DNA of 64,000 nucleotides from Phytobacter palmae (GCA_900112785.1 FONB01000006.1:248001-312000); one strand, 5' to 3'. Counted from the first letter of the stretch, positions 9,850 through 19,153 are shown. Program-made: numbers and translations. The notes: a model not told the origin generated them from the letters alone.

Positions 9850-10686
9850 ATGAGAATTATAGACCTGCACCATAAGTCCCCTCATCCACTCCTGGGCTGC
9901 CGTCTGAAAATGTTATTGCCGGGGCTTCTCCTGGCGTTACTGGCCACCCCGGTACTGGCGGCAGAACAGAAACAGGGTAACGAGTTGATTCTGGGTGGCG
10001 GCGTTAATGTCGCGCCACGTTATTCTGGATCGGATGAAAACCGCGTCACGACTGCCCTGGTGCTTGACTATTCTATGGCAAATGGTCTTTTCGTCAGCTC
10101 TACGCGTGGTCTCGGTTATGGCAATAATATCGGCAAGTTTAATTACAGCGCAGCGCTAAGCTACCGCGCGGGTCGTAAAGATCGTGACGTGGACAGCGAC
10201 TCGATAAACGACGGCAGCGACTACTTGCGCGGTATGGGCGACATCAAAGGCTCGGCTATCGCTGCGCCTGCCCTGGGGTACGAAGTGACCGACTGGCTTA
10301 ATTTGCAATTGCAGGCTGAGGTGCCAGTTTCTCAGCGCGACAATGGTACTGCCTTGCATTTTGGTATTGTCAGCCCGCTCTATAAGTCAGCGAAAAATTC
10401 CGTGACGCTGGCGCTAACCGGCAGTTGGGGGACGAGCAAGTATATGCAAACTTACTACGGGGTAAGTGCATCGCAGTCAGCCACCTCGGGGTTTACACAA
10501 TATAATGCCGGATCGGGAATTTATGCCTGGTCGACGAATCTTAACTGGACATACAAGATCAATCAGGACTGGAGCGTGATTACCGAGGCAGGCTTTACAC
10601 AGTTGACGGGTGATGCAGGCAATAGCCCCCTTGTTCAACGGAAAACATCACCCACAGGCAGCCTGAAGGTGACATATAGCTTCTGA
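9850..10686 (+). CDS. MipA/OmpV-family outer-membrane protein
   Basis: 278 residues with a Sec signal peptide ('LLPGLLLALLATPVLAA', cleavage after ~residue 36) and a beta-barrel-like body. The barrel shows alternating aromatic strands and ends in a C-terminal Phe ('GSLKVTYSF'), a BAM insertion signal. The N-terminal 'GGGVNVAPRYSGSDENRV' is typical of MipA/OmpV proteins, described as scaffolds for murein enzymes or as porin-like proteins. The first in-frame ATG (9850) gives an unusually long n-region; the internal Met before 'LLPGLLL' is an alternative start. It is divergent from the two-component operon. Confidence 0.88.
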   Translation: MRIIDLHHKSPHPLLGCRLKMLLPGLLLALLATPVLAAEQKQGNELILGGGVNVAPRYSGSDENRVTTALVLDYSMANGLFVSSTRGLGYGNNIGKFNYSAALSYRAGRKDRDVDSDSINDGSDYLRGMGDIKGSAIAAPALGYEVTDWLNLQLQAEVPVSQRDNGTALHFGIVSPLYKSAKNSVTLALTGSWGTSKYMQTYYGVSASQSATSGFTQYNAGSGIYAWSTNLNWTYKINQDWSVITEAGFTQLTGDAGNSPLVQRKTSPTGSLKVTYSF

Positions 10687-10812
10687 CCGTTAGCTGAGAT
10701 GTGTCGCCGGAAGAATATACCGTTGCAATGAGTGCATAAACACGTCTGTTCCGTTAGGCATGGTCAGGTCAGGACAACGTTGCCGGTGAGCCTGAGGGCT
10801 TCCGGCAGACGT

Positions 10813-11724
10813 TTACCGTAACGCGATTTCAGCCTGCGGAGCGTTAAGCGCAGCGCTGAACAGGTGCTTACCCGGGCCTGTTAGCCATTGTTCCAGTTTC
10901 ATCATCTCACCGAACATCGCCTCAAGAGCCGGGATGTCAGCCACACCGGCGACAATGCCATTGTCAACCAGCTCCGTAAGCCGACGGAGGAAGCTGTTTT
11001 GTGTTAAAAGTGCCTCAGAAAAGCGCTGGTAGTGGATGGGGAAACCTGCGGCGTTCGAGAAAGCATATTCCAGATCCTCACCGGTCAATGCCTGGCTGGA
11101 GATTTCCAGCACTTTTCCTGCGAATTGTTGAGGGTTACACAGAATGTGGGCGTTAATACGTCCGAGATCTTCCAGCGCGATCATTTGCATCGACTGGTTA
11201 CGTTGCATAAAGAAGGAAAAATGGCCGGTGTTGAGCCCCATACCAGGCAACATCAGCATCTCCATAAAGCTGGCCGGGCGCGTGATGGTCGAGGGTACGG
11301 GTAAAGAACGGACATAATTTTCTATCTCCGACTTACTGTCGAAGTGCCCCATACCTGTAGGCCCTTTTCCGGCAGCGCCAGATGAAGAATAGACAAGATG
11401 GCTGACCCCGGCCGCAAGGGCGCTGTCAGCGATGGCTTTTCCCTGGATTATCTCCTGCTCATCGCTTACCTCTCCCCCCGGCGAGCTGGTCTGAACGCTG
11501 AAAACGCCCTGAATACCCTCCATCGCCCGGTCAATGGAAGCCCTGTCAAAAAGATTGCCGACTGCGAGCGTGATCCCTGAGGCCATCAGTGCCTTCGCCT
11601 TTTCGCTATACGGGTCCCGCACAAAGCCCCTGACTTTACGCCCGTTCGCCCGTAGCGCACGAGCCACGGCCCCTCCCTGTTGTCCGGTGGCACCGAAAAC
11701 AAGAAATTCTGCTGGCTGATTCAT
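10813..11724 (-). CDS. NmrA-family NAD(P)-binding protein
   Basis: 303 residues with the N-terminal Rossmann motif 'VFGATGQQGGAVARAL', followed by 'VRGFVRDPYSEKAKAL', 'VFSVQTSS' and 'VSHLVYSSSGAA'. This is the atypical short-chain dehydrogenase pattern of NmrA/HSCARG proteins, which sense NADP(H) or act as quinone/isoflavone reductases. No complete catalytic Tyr-x-x-x-Lys is evident, so sensing or reduction are both possible. It is divergent from an HxlR regulator (11853), which probably controls it. Confidence 0.87.
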   Translation of the reverse strand: MNQPAEFLVFGATGQQGGAVARALRANGRKVRGFVRDPYSEKAKALMASGITLAVGNLFDRASIDRAMEGIQGVFSVQTSSPGGEVSDEQEIIQGKAIADSALAAGVSHLVYSSSGAAGKGPTGMGHFDSKSEIENYVRSLPVPSTITRPASFMEMLMLPGMGLNTGHFSFFMQRNQSMQMIALEDLGRINAHILCNPQQFAGKVLEISSQALTGEDLEYAFSNAAGFPIHYQRFSEALLTQNSFLRRLTELVDNGIVAGVADIPALEAMFGEMMKLEQWLTGPGKHLFSAALNAPQAEIALR

Positions 11725-11808
11725 TTTGGTTCTCCATAGTAACTATTGAAAGTCACAGTATGGAACTATTATGATTTCCTCCACAAGACGGCACATTTCT
11801 GGTCCCTG

Positions 11809-11824
11809 GTTACATACAGGTAAC
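11809..11824. promoter_or_regulatory. Candidate HxlR operator
   Basis: GTTAC-ATACAG-GTAAC is a perfect dyad in the divergent nmrA-like/HxlR intergenic region, 29 bp before the HxlR start. A related TAGTAACTA sits near 11735-11743 close to the nmrA-like start. HxlR proteins bind such short palindromes as dimers; assignment is inferred. Confidence 0.4.
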
Positions 11825-11852
11825 TAACAGGAGCCTTTAGCGGAGAGAAGAT

Positions 11853-12278
11853 ATGGCGCGTGAGATCAATGGCAGGCCAATTATTGAAACGGCGGATGGA
11901 CCGAAACTGACACCTTGTGCGCCGGGGAGTGTGCTGGAAAGATTGGGTGATAAATGGACCATACTGGTAATTTCGCTGCTCTCTCTTTCGCCTGATATTC
12001 CTCTGCGTTTTAGCGCCATCCGCCGCGGCATTCCCGATATTTCACAGCGTATGTTGACCCTGACTCTTCGCAATCTGGAGCGAGATGGTCTTGTTAACCG
12101 TTATTATTACCCGGAGCTTCCTCCACGGGTGGAATATCAGCTAACTGACCGTGGCCTTTCGATGCTCAAACCTCTCGCCGGGTTCACCGACTGGATCAGG
12201 GATACATGGCAGGATATTGAGGCTTCCCGGAAAGCCTTCGATGAAGCAGCCGAAAAAAAGACGATATCGTCCCGTTAA
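11853..12278 (+). CDS. HxlR-family winged-helix regulator
   Basis: 141 residues. The HxlR core is clear: the 'CAPGSVLERLGDKWTILVISLL' N-terminus, 'LRFSAIRRGIPDISQRMLTLTLRNLERDGLVNR' recognition helix and the 'YYPELPPRVEYQLTDRGLSML' wing. One conserved Cys near residue 24 is the usual redox/electrophile-sensing site in this family. It is divergent from the NmrA-family gene. The start has AGGAG-like sequence upstream ('GGAGAGAAGATATG'). Confidence 0.9.
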   Translation: MAREINGRPIIETADGPKLTPCAPGSVLERLGDKWTILVISLLSLSPDIPLRFSAIRRGIPDISQRMLTLTLRNLERDGLVNRYYYPELPPRVEYQLTDRGLSMLKPLAGFTDWIRDTWQDIEASRKAFDEAAEKKTISSR

Positions 12279-12418
12279 ACTCAGAGCGAAAAACGAACCT
12301 TGCTTATTTGTTACGCCTGAATCTGCGTTGCTATTTTTAATGAATGCACAATAATTCAGTTAATACAATTTTCCATCAAATGATAAGGTTAGCTCCCCCC
12401 TGAATTTTATGAGCAGGA

Positions 12419-12892
12419 ATGAACGTGAATATTTCAGAGAAAAATGAATGGCGTAAGGATAACTACCTGATAAGTACAGACAGGAAAAAACTGGACGTGC
12501 AGGCTATCCATCGCTACCTGACAAGATCCACCTGGGCTAAAGGTATTAACCAGTCTATTGTTGGCGCATCAATTGAAAACAGCCTTTGCTTTGGTGTTTA
12601 TCATGATGAAGCCCAGATAGGTTTCGCTCGTCTGATAACAGATTATGCTACGTTCGCTTACCTTTGCGATGTCTATATTCTTGAAGAATATCAGGGAGAG
12701 GGGTTGGGAAGATGGATAATGGAATGCATACATGATCATCCCGTATTTGAGCAATTACGCAGGATCATGTTGTTCACAACAACAGCACCCTGGCTTTATA
12801 AAAAATTTGGCTACGAGCCCGTAAATCAGGAAAACTATGCATGGACCATCACCCGGCCTGATATTTATGCCAATGAAAAAAAGCCTGGCTGA
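12419..12892 (+). CDS. GNAT-family N-acetyltransferase
   Basis: 157 residues with the acetyl-CoA binding signature 'VYILEEYQGEGLGRWIMECI' (Q/R-x-x-G-x-G/A motif) and a C-terminal 'APWLYKKFGYEPVN' typical of GNAT enzymes. A GTG six bases further on (12425) has a better spaced AGGA and could be the true start. Substrate unknown. Monocistronic as far as can be seen. Confidence 0.85.
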   Translation: MNVNISEKNEWRKDNYLISTDRKKLDVQAIHRYLTRSTWAKGINQSIVGASIENSLCFGVYHDEAQIGFARLITDYATFAYLCDVYILEEYQGEGLGRWIMECIHDHPVFEQLRRIMLFTTTAPWLYKKFGYEPVNQENYAWTITRPDIYANEKKPG

Positions 12893-13012
12893 CTTACGCC
12901 CATATTCAGTTCTTCACTGATTTATGTACTTCTGAGTGCGCAATATCCGCTCAGCGTAAGGAATAAACCTAATATTGTACACGCGCGCGGACCGCGGTTA
13001 TATCAACGTATT

Positions 13013-14191
13013 TCAGTGCGTTTCCTCTGCGGCGTAATTATTGTTGATAGCGTAAAGAGTGCATTTAGTTGCCCCTTTGCGTTGTTGCTTTGCACAGATA
13101 TTAAGTGCCGTTGCGGCAGCTTCCTGACTGTTCCTGGCCCAGTATGCAGCGCCCCAGTCCCCGTCCGGATCGGTCGCAAATGCTTTTTCATATCGCTGCG
13201 TTGTTTTATACCCGGAAAAAGCTTTTTTTCCGGCAGCATTCAGGGCTGGCGGTTCAACGAGATTGACGGTCGGAAGCTTGATTATCTCCTTAAAAGGCAG
13301 ATGGTACTGCTCAAGGAAAGTGGCAACGGTATTCCACCAGAAACTCTCTGGCGCAGAATCCATAAAGACGTGGCCATCCTTCCCGTAAGCAGGCATGACG
13401 ATGAACCGGGCCGGGCTTTTACCCTGCTGCCAGGCATTAAACATCTCTCGGCCTGTATCCGGGGGAAACGACTTATCGTTTTCTGCGTAAAGCCACAGCG
13501 AAGGGAGCTTCGCTGTTTTTCCGTATTGTGCATACGATTTCATCAGCCCTGTTTTATCACAGAAGGATTTCCCGTCGATAGCCCCTCTGCCACCATCAAA
13601 ATTGATAACCGCCTTAACGCCTGGCGGGTTCGTGGCCCCCGTTGCGATAACCGCAAATCCACCAGCGGACATACCAACCAACAGCGCATTATCAACGGAT
13701 GCCCATGAGTTCCGGCGTACAGCGTTCAGCGCCGCAACCATATTTTGAACGTCCTGCTCTCCGGCCTGAAGATGAGAGGGCTCGAGGCAAGTGTGCCCTG
13801 TATATTCTGCAGCGCCACTGGACTGACCGTACCCCTGGCGCAGAACAACCACCGCAGCATATCCGTGGCGTGCAAACGCGATTGCTGTTGAGGAATAGCG
13901 GTTTGGGTTAAGCGTCCAGCGGTCAAATTCAGCCGTACCGGTAGTTCCATTGGTGATCAACACAACCGGCAAAGGTCTCTTGCTTACCGGCCGTGTGACA
14001 AAAGCGTCAAGTATTGCAGGCTGGCCGTTATGTAAAGTGACGGACAGCATCAGTGGTTCCCTGATAAGCCCGCTTATCTGTTGGTATTCATCCGTGTCCC
14101 TTAAAGATTCTGCATGCCCCGGTAAACTTATGATGAAGACTATCAGTGACAACATGAGAGAGGCTGAGTGGAGTATGAAACGGCTAAACAT
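13013..14191 (-). CDS. Exported alpha/beta hydrolase (dienelactone-hydrolase-like)
   Basis: 392 residues with a Sec signal peptide ending 'LPGHA' (~27). The hydrolase fold shows an oxyanion/lid region ('RPLPVVLITNGTTG'), the nucleophile elbow 'GMSAGGFA' and a later Asp/His region ('YAENDKSFPPD', 'GKDGHVFMD'). A C-terminal extension of ~70 residues ('FATDPDGDWGAAYWARNSQEAAATAL') looks like a separate small domain. A periplasmic esterase/peptidase-like role is likely; the substrate is unknown. Confidence 0.82.
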   Translation of the reverse strand: MFSRFILHSASLMLSLIVFIISLPGHAESLRDTDEYQQISGLIREPLMLSVTLHNGQPAILDAFVTRPVSKRPLPVVLITNGTTGTAEFDRWTLNPNRYSSTAIAFARHGYAAVVVLRQGYGQSSGAAEYTGHTCLEPSHLQAGEQDVQNMVAALNAVRRNSWASVDNALLVGMSAGGFAVIATGATNPPGVKAVINFDGGRGAIDGKSFCDKTGLMKSYAQYGKTAKLPSLWLYAENDKSFPPDTGREMFNAWQQGKSPARFIVMPAYGKDGHVFMDSAPESFWWNTVATFLEQYHLPFKEIIKLPTVNLVEPPALNAAGKKAFSGYKTTQRYEKAFATDPDGDWGAAYWARNSQEAAATALNICAKQQRKGATKCTLYAINNNYAAEETH

Positions 14192-14344
14192 CAGGAGGTA
14201 TCCTTAATTGGCCTTGAGATATACCGCTTTGCAGATGCGTGCTGGCGCTAACGCTGACAGTGCCCCTGTAGTAATAACTTAAGATTCTTCATCCACCAGG
14301 TGAGATAAAGAACATTAACGTAAGCAAACATTTATGTTGGATAG

Positions 14345-15313
14345 CTACGTGCGATTTCTACCTGCCAGTCCAGAGATTTCGTCACCTGCTGGCTGACCAG
14401 TCGTCTTCATGTCTCCCACATTATTGATATAAGCCTGCAGGCCTGCTGCGAGAAGATCGAACACCGTTTTACAGGCCTTACTGTGGCGCAAATCCTCATG
14501 CATCACCAGCCAGGTGTCGAGATGAAATGCAAAGAAATCAGGCATCAGCCTCACTAACGGAACAGGAAAATCGGCCAGTTGAACCTGACACATGCCTATC
14601 CCTGCGCCTGCGCGGATAAGGTTCAATTGCGCTACATCGCTGTCAGTGCGCACGGTAAAGCGTTCACGATTTAACTGAGGATAATGTTTCAGCGCCTGTA
14701 AAATAAAAGGCGTCGTTTTGTCAAAGCCCACGAGCGTATGGGTGAACAACTCATCAACACTTTTCGGTGCGGCGTGGCGTGCCAGATAGGACGGCGAGGC
14801 ATGCAGACCAATTTCAATACTGCCCAACCGACGCGCAATGAGCTGTTCCTGCACCGGTGTGCTCATACGTACCGCAATATCTGCTTCCCGGTTCAATAAA
14901 TCCTGTATTCGGTTAGACAGCACCAGTTCAATAGTAAGCTGCGGATACTCTTCTTTAATACGTGCAATCAGGGATGGCAGCACTTCAGTGCCGATAATCT
15001 CGCTCGCAGAGACGCGAACCACGCCATGTAACCCAGCCGGGTGACTACTGAAACTGGCAGCCGAACGCTCAATCATACTGGCGGTGTTTTCCATCGCTTG
15101 CGCATGGCCTTGCAACGCGGCTGCCGCATCCGTGGGCTGCAGACCACTCTGAGCGCGCGTAAACAAAACCAGACCCAGAGCGGATTCCAGCGCCGCCACG
15201 TGACGCCCGGCCGTGGGCTGGGTGATGGCAAGCATGCGTGCCGCCCCCGAGAGGGAACCTTCTTTCATCACGGCCAGGAAGGTTCGATACCATTCCCATG
15301 GAATATTTAGCTT
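14345..15313 (-). CDS. LysR-family regulator divergent to an epimerase-like gene
   Basis: The helix-turn-helix reads 'GSLSGAARMLAITQPTAGRHVAALESALGLVLF', followed by a LysR substrate domain. I start it at 15313 ('MKLNIPWEW'); the longer frame from 15328 would begin inside a dyad (15324-15350) that looks like its operator. It is divergent from the NAD-dependent epimerase-like gene at 15410 and probably regulates it. Confidence 0.87.
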   Translation of the reverse strand, partial: KLNIPWEWYRTFLAVMKEGSLSGAARMLAITQPTAGRHVAALESALGLVLFTRAQSGLQPTDAAAALQGHAQAMENTASMIERSAASFSSHPAGLHGVVRVSASEIIGTEVLPSLIARIKEEYPQLTIELVLSNRIQDLLNREADIAVRMSTPVQEQLIARRLGSIEIGLHASPSYLARHAAPKSVDELFTHTLVGFDKTTPFILQALKHYPQLNRERFTVRTDSDVAQLNLIRAGAGIGMCQVQLADFPVPLVRLMPDFFAFHLDTWLVMHEDLRHSKACKTVFDLLAAGLQAYINNVGDMKTTGQPAGDEISGLAGRNRT

Positions 15314-15323
15314 CATACAAAAA

Positions 15324-15350
15324 TGCATACCTGCTGTCTGATGTTATGCA
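15324..15350. promoter_or_regulatory. Candidate LysR operator
   Basis: Inverted arms TGCATA (15324-15329) and TATGCA (15345-15350) are separated by 15 bp in the short divergent region between the LysR and epimerase-like genes. Confidence 0.35.
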
Positions 15351-15409
15351 ATTACATTTAGCTCGCACAGGCACTACGATGTCAACAGACATCCGGCAAA
15401 GGTAAAACA

Positions 15410-16408
15410 ATGAAAAGCAAAAATAAGGTACTCATCCTGGGCGCAACAGGCGGAATCGGCGGCGCAATCGCCCGTAAACTCATCAGCGAAAAATGGGACG
15501 TTTCTGCGCTGCGCCGCAACGCCCCGCAGAATGAAGAGCACGGAAGTATGACGTGGATAAAGGGTGATGCGCTGAATGCTGAGCAGGTGGCGACTGCCGC
15601 GTCAGAATGTGATGTGATTATTCATGCCGTTAATCCACCAGGTTATCGAAACTGGGAACAACTGGTGTTGCCAATGTTACAGAACACAATCAATGCCGCA
15701 GAGCGAAATGGGGCATTACTTGTTCTCCCGGGCACCATTTACAACTATGGCCCGGACGCCTTTCCACTTTTACGCGAAGACTCTCCCCAAAATCCTGTCA
15801 CCAGAAAAGGGGCAATACGGGTGCAAATGGAAAAGGCGCTCTTCACCTGGACGCAGCGTGGCGGAAAGGTGCTAATTCTGCGAGCCGGTGATTTCTTCGG
15901 CGCTGACGCAGGCAACAACTGGTTTTCGCAGGGATTGATCAAACCGGGGCAACAACCGCGGATAATTAAAAACCCAGGCACAGCCGGGACAGGCCATCAA
16001 TGGGCCTATTTGCCGGACGTCGCAGAAACGCTCTCTGCGCTGTTGGCGCGGCGGGATCAACTTGACCCTTTTGCCTGTTTTCATATGCGGGGACACTGGG
16101 ATGCCGATGGTACGGAGATGGCCCGGGCCATACAGCGCGTCGCGCAGCTTGCGGGAGTTAACGCGAAGGTCAAACCATTTCCCTGGTGGCTCATCAGGGC
16201 GATGGCTCCTTTCAACACCACACTGTATGAAATGCTGGAGATGCGCTATTTATGGAAGCAGGCAATACAGATGGACAATGCCAGACTGACCGCTTTCTTA
16301 GGCCATGAACCGCATACCCCGCTTATTGAGGCAGTACGTACCACGTTAATCGGCCAGGGCTGTATTAATCCCGCATTCATGAGCGGATCAGCGGCTGATG
16401 CTGTGTAA
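15410..16408 (+). CDS. NAD-dependent epimerase/dehydratase-family protein
   Basis: 332 residues of the extended short-chain dehydrogenase fold. The N-terminal 'VLILGATGGIGGAIARKL' binds NAD(P). 'VLPGTIYNYGPDAFPLLRED' supplies the strand with the family Tyr, but the YxxxK spacing is not classical. 'YLPDVAETLSALL' resembles the 'VHVDD' segment of this family. It could act on a nucleotide sugar or a small carbonyl. Divergent from its probable LysR regulator. Confidence 0.82.
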   Translation: MKSKNKVLILGATGGIGGAIARKLISEKWDVSALRRNAPQNEEHGSMTWIKGDALNAEQVATAASECDVIIHAVNPPGYRNWEQLVLPMLQNTINAAERNGALLVLPGTIYNYGPDAFPLLREDSPQNPVTRKGAIRVQMEKALFTWTQRGGKVLILRAGDFFGADAGNNWFSQGLIKPGQQPRIIKNPGTAGTGHQWAYLPDVAETLSALLARRDQLDPFACFHMRGHWDADGTEMARAIQRVAQLAGVNAKVKPFPWWLIRAMAPFNTTLYEMLEMRYLWKQAIQMDNARLTAFLGHEPHTPLIEAVRTTLIGQGCINPAFMSGSAADAV

Positions 16409-16645
16409 CATGTCTGCCACGAAGTGCAAGCGACTCCCTATACAGCTCGTAACGAGTACGAGAGAAATGGGGGCCGTAATAAGGCCGAAACGCGTGCCAC
16501 TACACGAACATTACAATATTCCTCATGGCCGCGAACATTGAGCCCCTGGTTCCAGCACTGGCGCTTTCCAGCGGCGCGTGTCCATGCCTGACACTACTTT
16601 TCCGTTCCGCTCAGGCCGTTTTCAATGGCATACGTACGCAATGAT

Positions 16646-17437
16646 TCAGCTGTAACAGGCGGGAGCAAGCCTGATTTTTTTCCACTCTTCCGGGTCGTGA
16701 CCGGGTATAAATACCGCGTTATATCGCTCGGTAAGCTGGCGTAGCTTTCGGACAGAGTGCGCGACGTCAATGGCGGATGTCATCAGGCCCGGGAGCGCCC
16801 TTTCATGGTAATGATCTAAGGTATAAGCCGCATCAATCGCTAGGGTAATATTTATACCGCCGGGTAATCGAACAAGAAAAGATTGATGCCCCGGTGAGTG
16901 CCCTGGCGTAAAAATACACTGTAACGTGCCATCACCGTAAAGGTCGTAGTTATCATCTGACAACCCGTTGAGAAAAAGCCAGTCAAGTTCAGGGCGATCG
17001 TAATCCTGTCGGCAGTAGGCTGCAGCGGTAAACCAGTCAGGCGCAAAGGCATATTCATACTCTTGCCTCTGTACCACATGAGTGGCATGTGGGAAGCGAC
17101 CAATTGCGCCAGTATGATCAGAGTGCAAGTGGGATAGCACCACATAGCGGATATCCTGAGCGGCGATGCCAGCCTTTTTAAGCTGTTCTACGCAGCCCTC
17201 TTTTTCTGTCATCACCGGCTTAAATTGCTCTACAGCCTTTCCCCACCAGGCACCGGGGTCTTTCAACCCTTCAACTGCCAGACCACCATCAATCAGGGTA
17301 CACCCCTGCGGATGGGTCAGCAGAAACCAGGGGACAGGGATTTCATAATGCTCTCCCATGCCCTGATTCATCCGTATATGCTGATATTTACACTGCTGTG
17401 TCCCAGACTGGAACATGAAAAGCTTGATATCTGACAT
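16646..17437 (-). CDS. Metallo-beta-lactamase-fold hydrolase, N-acyl-homoserine-lactonase-like
   Basis: 263 residues. The two-zinc signature HxHxDH is intact at H103-H105-D107-H108 ('SHLHSDHTG'). The other ligand regions are present too: 'FTPGHSPGHQ', 'AIDAAY' and 'FIPGHDPE'. This layout with the N-terminal 'WFLLTHPQGCTLIDGGL' matches the AttM/AiiB/AhlK lactonase group that opens the lactone ring of quorum-sensing signals. Lactones other than AHLs are also possible. No LuxI is visible in the window. It is divergent from a LysR regulator. Confidence 0.85.
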   Translation of the reverse strand: MSDIKLFMFQSGTQQCKYQHIRMNQGMGEHYEIPVPWFLLTHPQGCTLIDGGLAVEGLKDPGAWWGKAVEQFKPVMTEKEGCVEQLKKAGIAAQDIRYVVLSHLHSDHTGAIGRFPHATHVVQRQEYEYAFAPDWFTAAAYCRQDYDRPELDWLFLNGLSDDNYDLYGDGTLQCIFTPGHSPGHQSFLVRLPGGINITLAIDAAYTLDHYHERALPGLMTSAIDVAHSVRKLRQLTERYNAVFIPGHDPEEWKKIRLAPACYS

Positions 17438-17475
17438 AATTACTCCTCAACTTAACTCACTGAAAAATATTTTGT

Positions 17476-17491
17476 TATGGTCTAATCCATA
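17476..17491. promoter_or_regulatory. Candidate LysR operator
   Basis: TATGG-TCTAAT-CCATA is a perfect dyad located between the lactonase-like gene and its divergent LysR regulator, 38 bp before the lactonase start. Confidence 0.4.
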
Positions 17492-17580
17492 CGTGAGCGT
17501 TGAGTTTTCACCATTTACCGGAAAAACAGTAGATACCTGCCTCCACTTACATTTATCAGTAAAACCAATATAATCTTTAA

Positions 17581-18483
17581 ATGGATCTCTTCTCCGCAAT
17601 GCGCATATTCGTCAGGGTGGTCGAACGGGGCAGCATGTCGGCTGCGGCCCGGGATCTCGGCATTGGGCAACCCGCCGTCAGTGAAAGAATAGAAAAACTG
17701 GAAGCACATCTTGGTACGCGCCTGCTAAGGCGCAACACGCGTAACATGTCTCTGACTCATAGCGGCAATGTGTTTTATGAGCGAAGTAAAACGGCAATTC
17801 AGGCGGCTGAGCACGCGCTTTCAGTGAATGAAGAAAATCAGGGGCTGCAGGGCAAAATCCGTATTGCCGCCCCCTATTCTGCCGGGGAAAGTTTACTGAT
17901 GCCTGCGCTCTTGCGGCTTTTGGACGAACATCCAGGTCTGCAGGTCGATGTTATTTTTAATGACCGTGTCATCGATCCCGTCACCGAAGGTGTGGATTTG
18001 TCATTGCGCCTGGGGGATGTCTCAGAAGGTTTTTTTGTCGCACGCCCACTGGGTAGCGTGCGCAGAATGCTACTGGCCTCACCTGCTTTGCTGGCGAAAA
18101 TGGGTTGCCCGCACTCCCCGCAGGCGCTGGCGGATTATCCGTTCGCCGCTGTTTCGGGCGTATTTAGCAGTCAACGCATTCCATTGATCACCGCCGAAAA
18201 CCAACTGATTAATGTCCCCGTCAACGTTAAATTTCAGTCCACTCACTGGCGAAGTGTCTTTGCCTGTTTATTAGCGGGACATGCCATTGGTGTTTTGCAA
18301 TTTCCGGTTTGCAGAAACGAAATTGAACAGGGAGCGCTAATCCCTCTTTTAAACCACTATCAGCTCCCGTCTTTTAGTGCCTGGTTGCTCCATCCACCGG
18401 CGGGCATGATGTCATATGAAACGCGAGTTTGTGCGTCTTTGCTGGAGGGTTATCTCAGAGATTCACTGCTTGAGTTGAAGTGA
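17581..18483 (+). CDS. LysR-family regulator divergent to the lactonase-like gene
   Basis: 300 residues: N-terminal helix-turn-helix 'GSMSAAARDLGIGQPAVSERIEKLEAHLGTRLLRR' and a substrate domain with the 'DRVIDPVTEGVDLSLRLGDV' stretch. It resembles the CrgA/DmlR-like subgroup. Divergent placement suggests control of the metallohydrolase gene. The inducer is not known. Confidence 0.9.
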   Translation: MDLFSAMRIFVRVVERGSMSAAARDLGIGQPAVSERIEKLEAHLGTRLLRRNTRNMSLTHSGNVFYERSKTAIQAAEHALSVNEENQGLQGKIRIAAPYSAGESLLMPALLRLLDEHPGLQVDVIFNDRVIDPVTEGVDLSLRLGDVSEGFFVARPLGSVRRMLLASPALLAKMGCPHSPQALADYPFAAVSGVFSSQRIPLITAENQLINVPVNVKFQSTHWRSVFACLLAGHAIGVLQFPVCRNEIEQGALIPLLNHYQLPSFSAWLLHPPAGMMSYETRVCASLLEGYLRDSLLELK

Positions 18484-18637
18484 TACGAATAACTTTAGCG
18501 TCTGGCACACAGCGCAATCTTGTCTGCAGCAGCGAGGAGCGAAACACTATTCGCATCCCCATAATCGTTAAAATGCCCTGTCGCGTATAACGTCCTTATT
18601 CAACAACTCGCTTTCACAGAATCTATAAGCAATACGC

Positions 18638-19153
18638 TTAATCAGTATGCTGGAGCGTAAGTTCATAAACTACGCATGGCACATCGTAATGCTGTTCGAT
18701 TGCCTTATACGTCATACCTAATCGCTGCATGACACGATGCGAGGGGATATTATCAGGATCGGCAACCGCAACCAGATACGTTGCGCCTGCCCGTTCTGCT
18801 GCGAAAGCAATAATCGCTTTAGCTGCTTCTGTGGCATAACCTTTGCCATGATGCTCAGGGATGAGTCGCCAGCCAATCTCTAATGGCGCGCCATCCACGT
18901 TTGCCAGGTGCTGGAGGCAGGCGGCGCCAACGATATCTCCGGACGCTTTCTCTTTGATAACCCACCACGAGTACCCGTATTGCTCCCAACGGCTTTGAAC
19001 ACGTCTGATAGCTTCCCAGGTCTCCTGAGGAGTTTTAACAATACCCTTGTTGATATAACGCATCACGCTGGCATCGCTATCCATTCTCCTGAGGCCTTCG
19101 AAGTGTGAGTCATCATAAGGTTCAAGCCTTAAACGCGCCGTTTCTAAATCCAT
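18638..19153 (-). CDS. RimJ/RimL-type GNAT acetyltransferase
   Basis: 171 residues, 'ETARLRLEPYDDSHFEGLRRM' N-terminus and acetyl-CoA loop 'EHHGKGYATEAAKAIIAFA', then 'VADPDNIPSHRVMQRLGM'. This is the Acetyltransf_3 pattern of ribosomal-protein-type acetyltransferases. Substrate unknown. A Shine-Dalgarno-like 'AAAAGGAGTC' precedes the ATG. Confidence 0.88.
   Translation of the reverse strand: MDLETARLRLEPYDDSHFEGLRRMDSDASVMRYINKGIVKTPQETWEAIRRVQSRWEQYGYSWWVIKEKASGDIVGAACLQHLANVDGAPLEIGWRLIPEHHGKGYATEAAKAIIAFAAERAGATYLVAVADPDNIPSHRVMQRLGMTYKAIEQHYDVPCVVYELTLQHTD

Noticed and set aside
13016-13708. 230-codon open frame on the plus strand
   Set aside because: Antisense to the exported hydrolase, which has a signal peptide and catalytic motifs; the plus frame has none.
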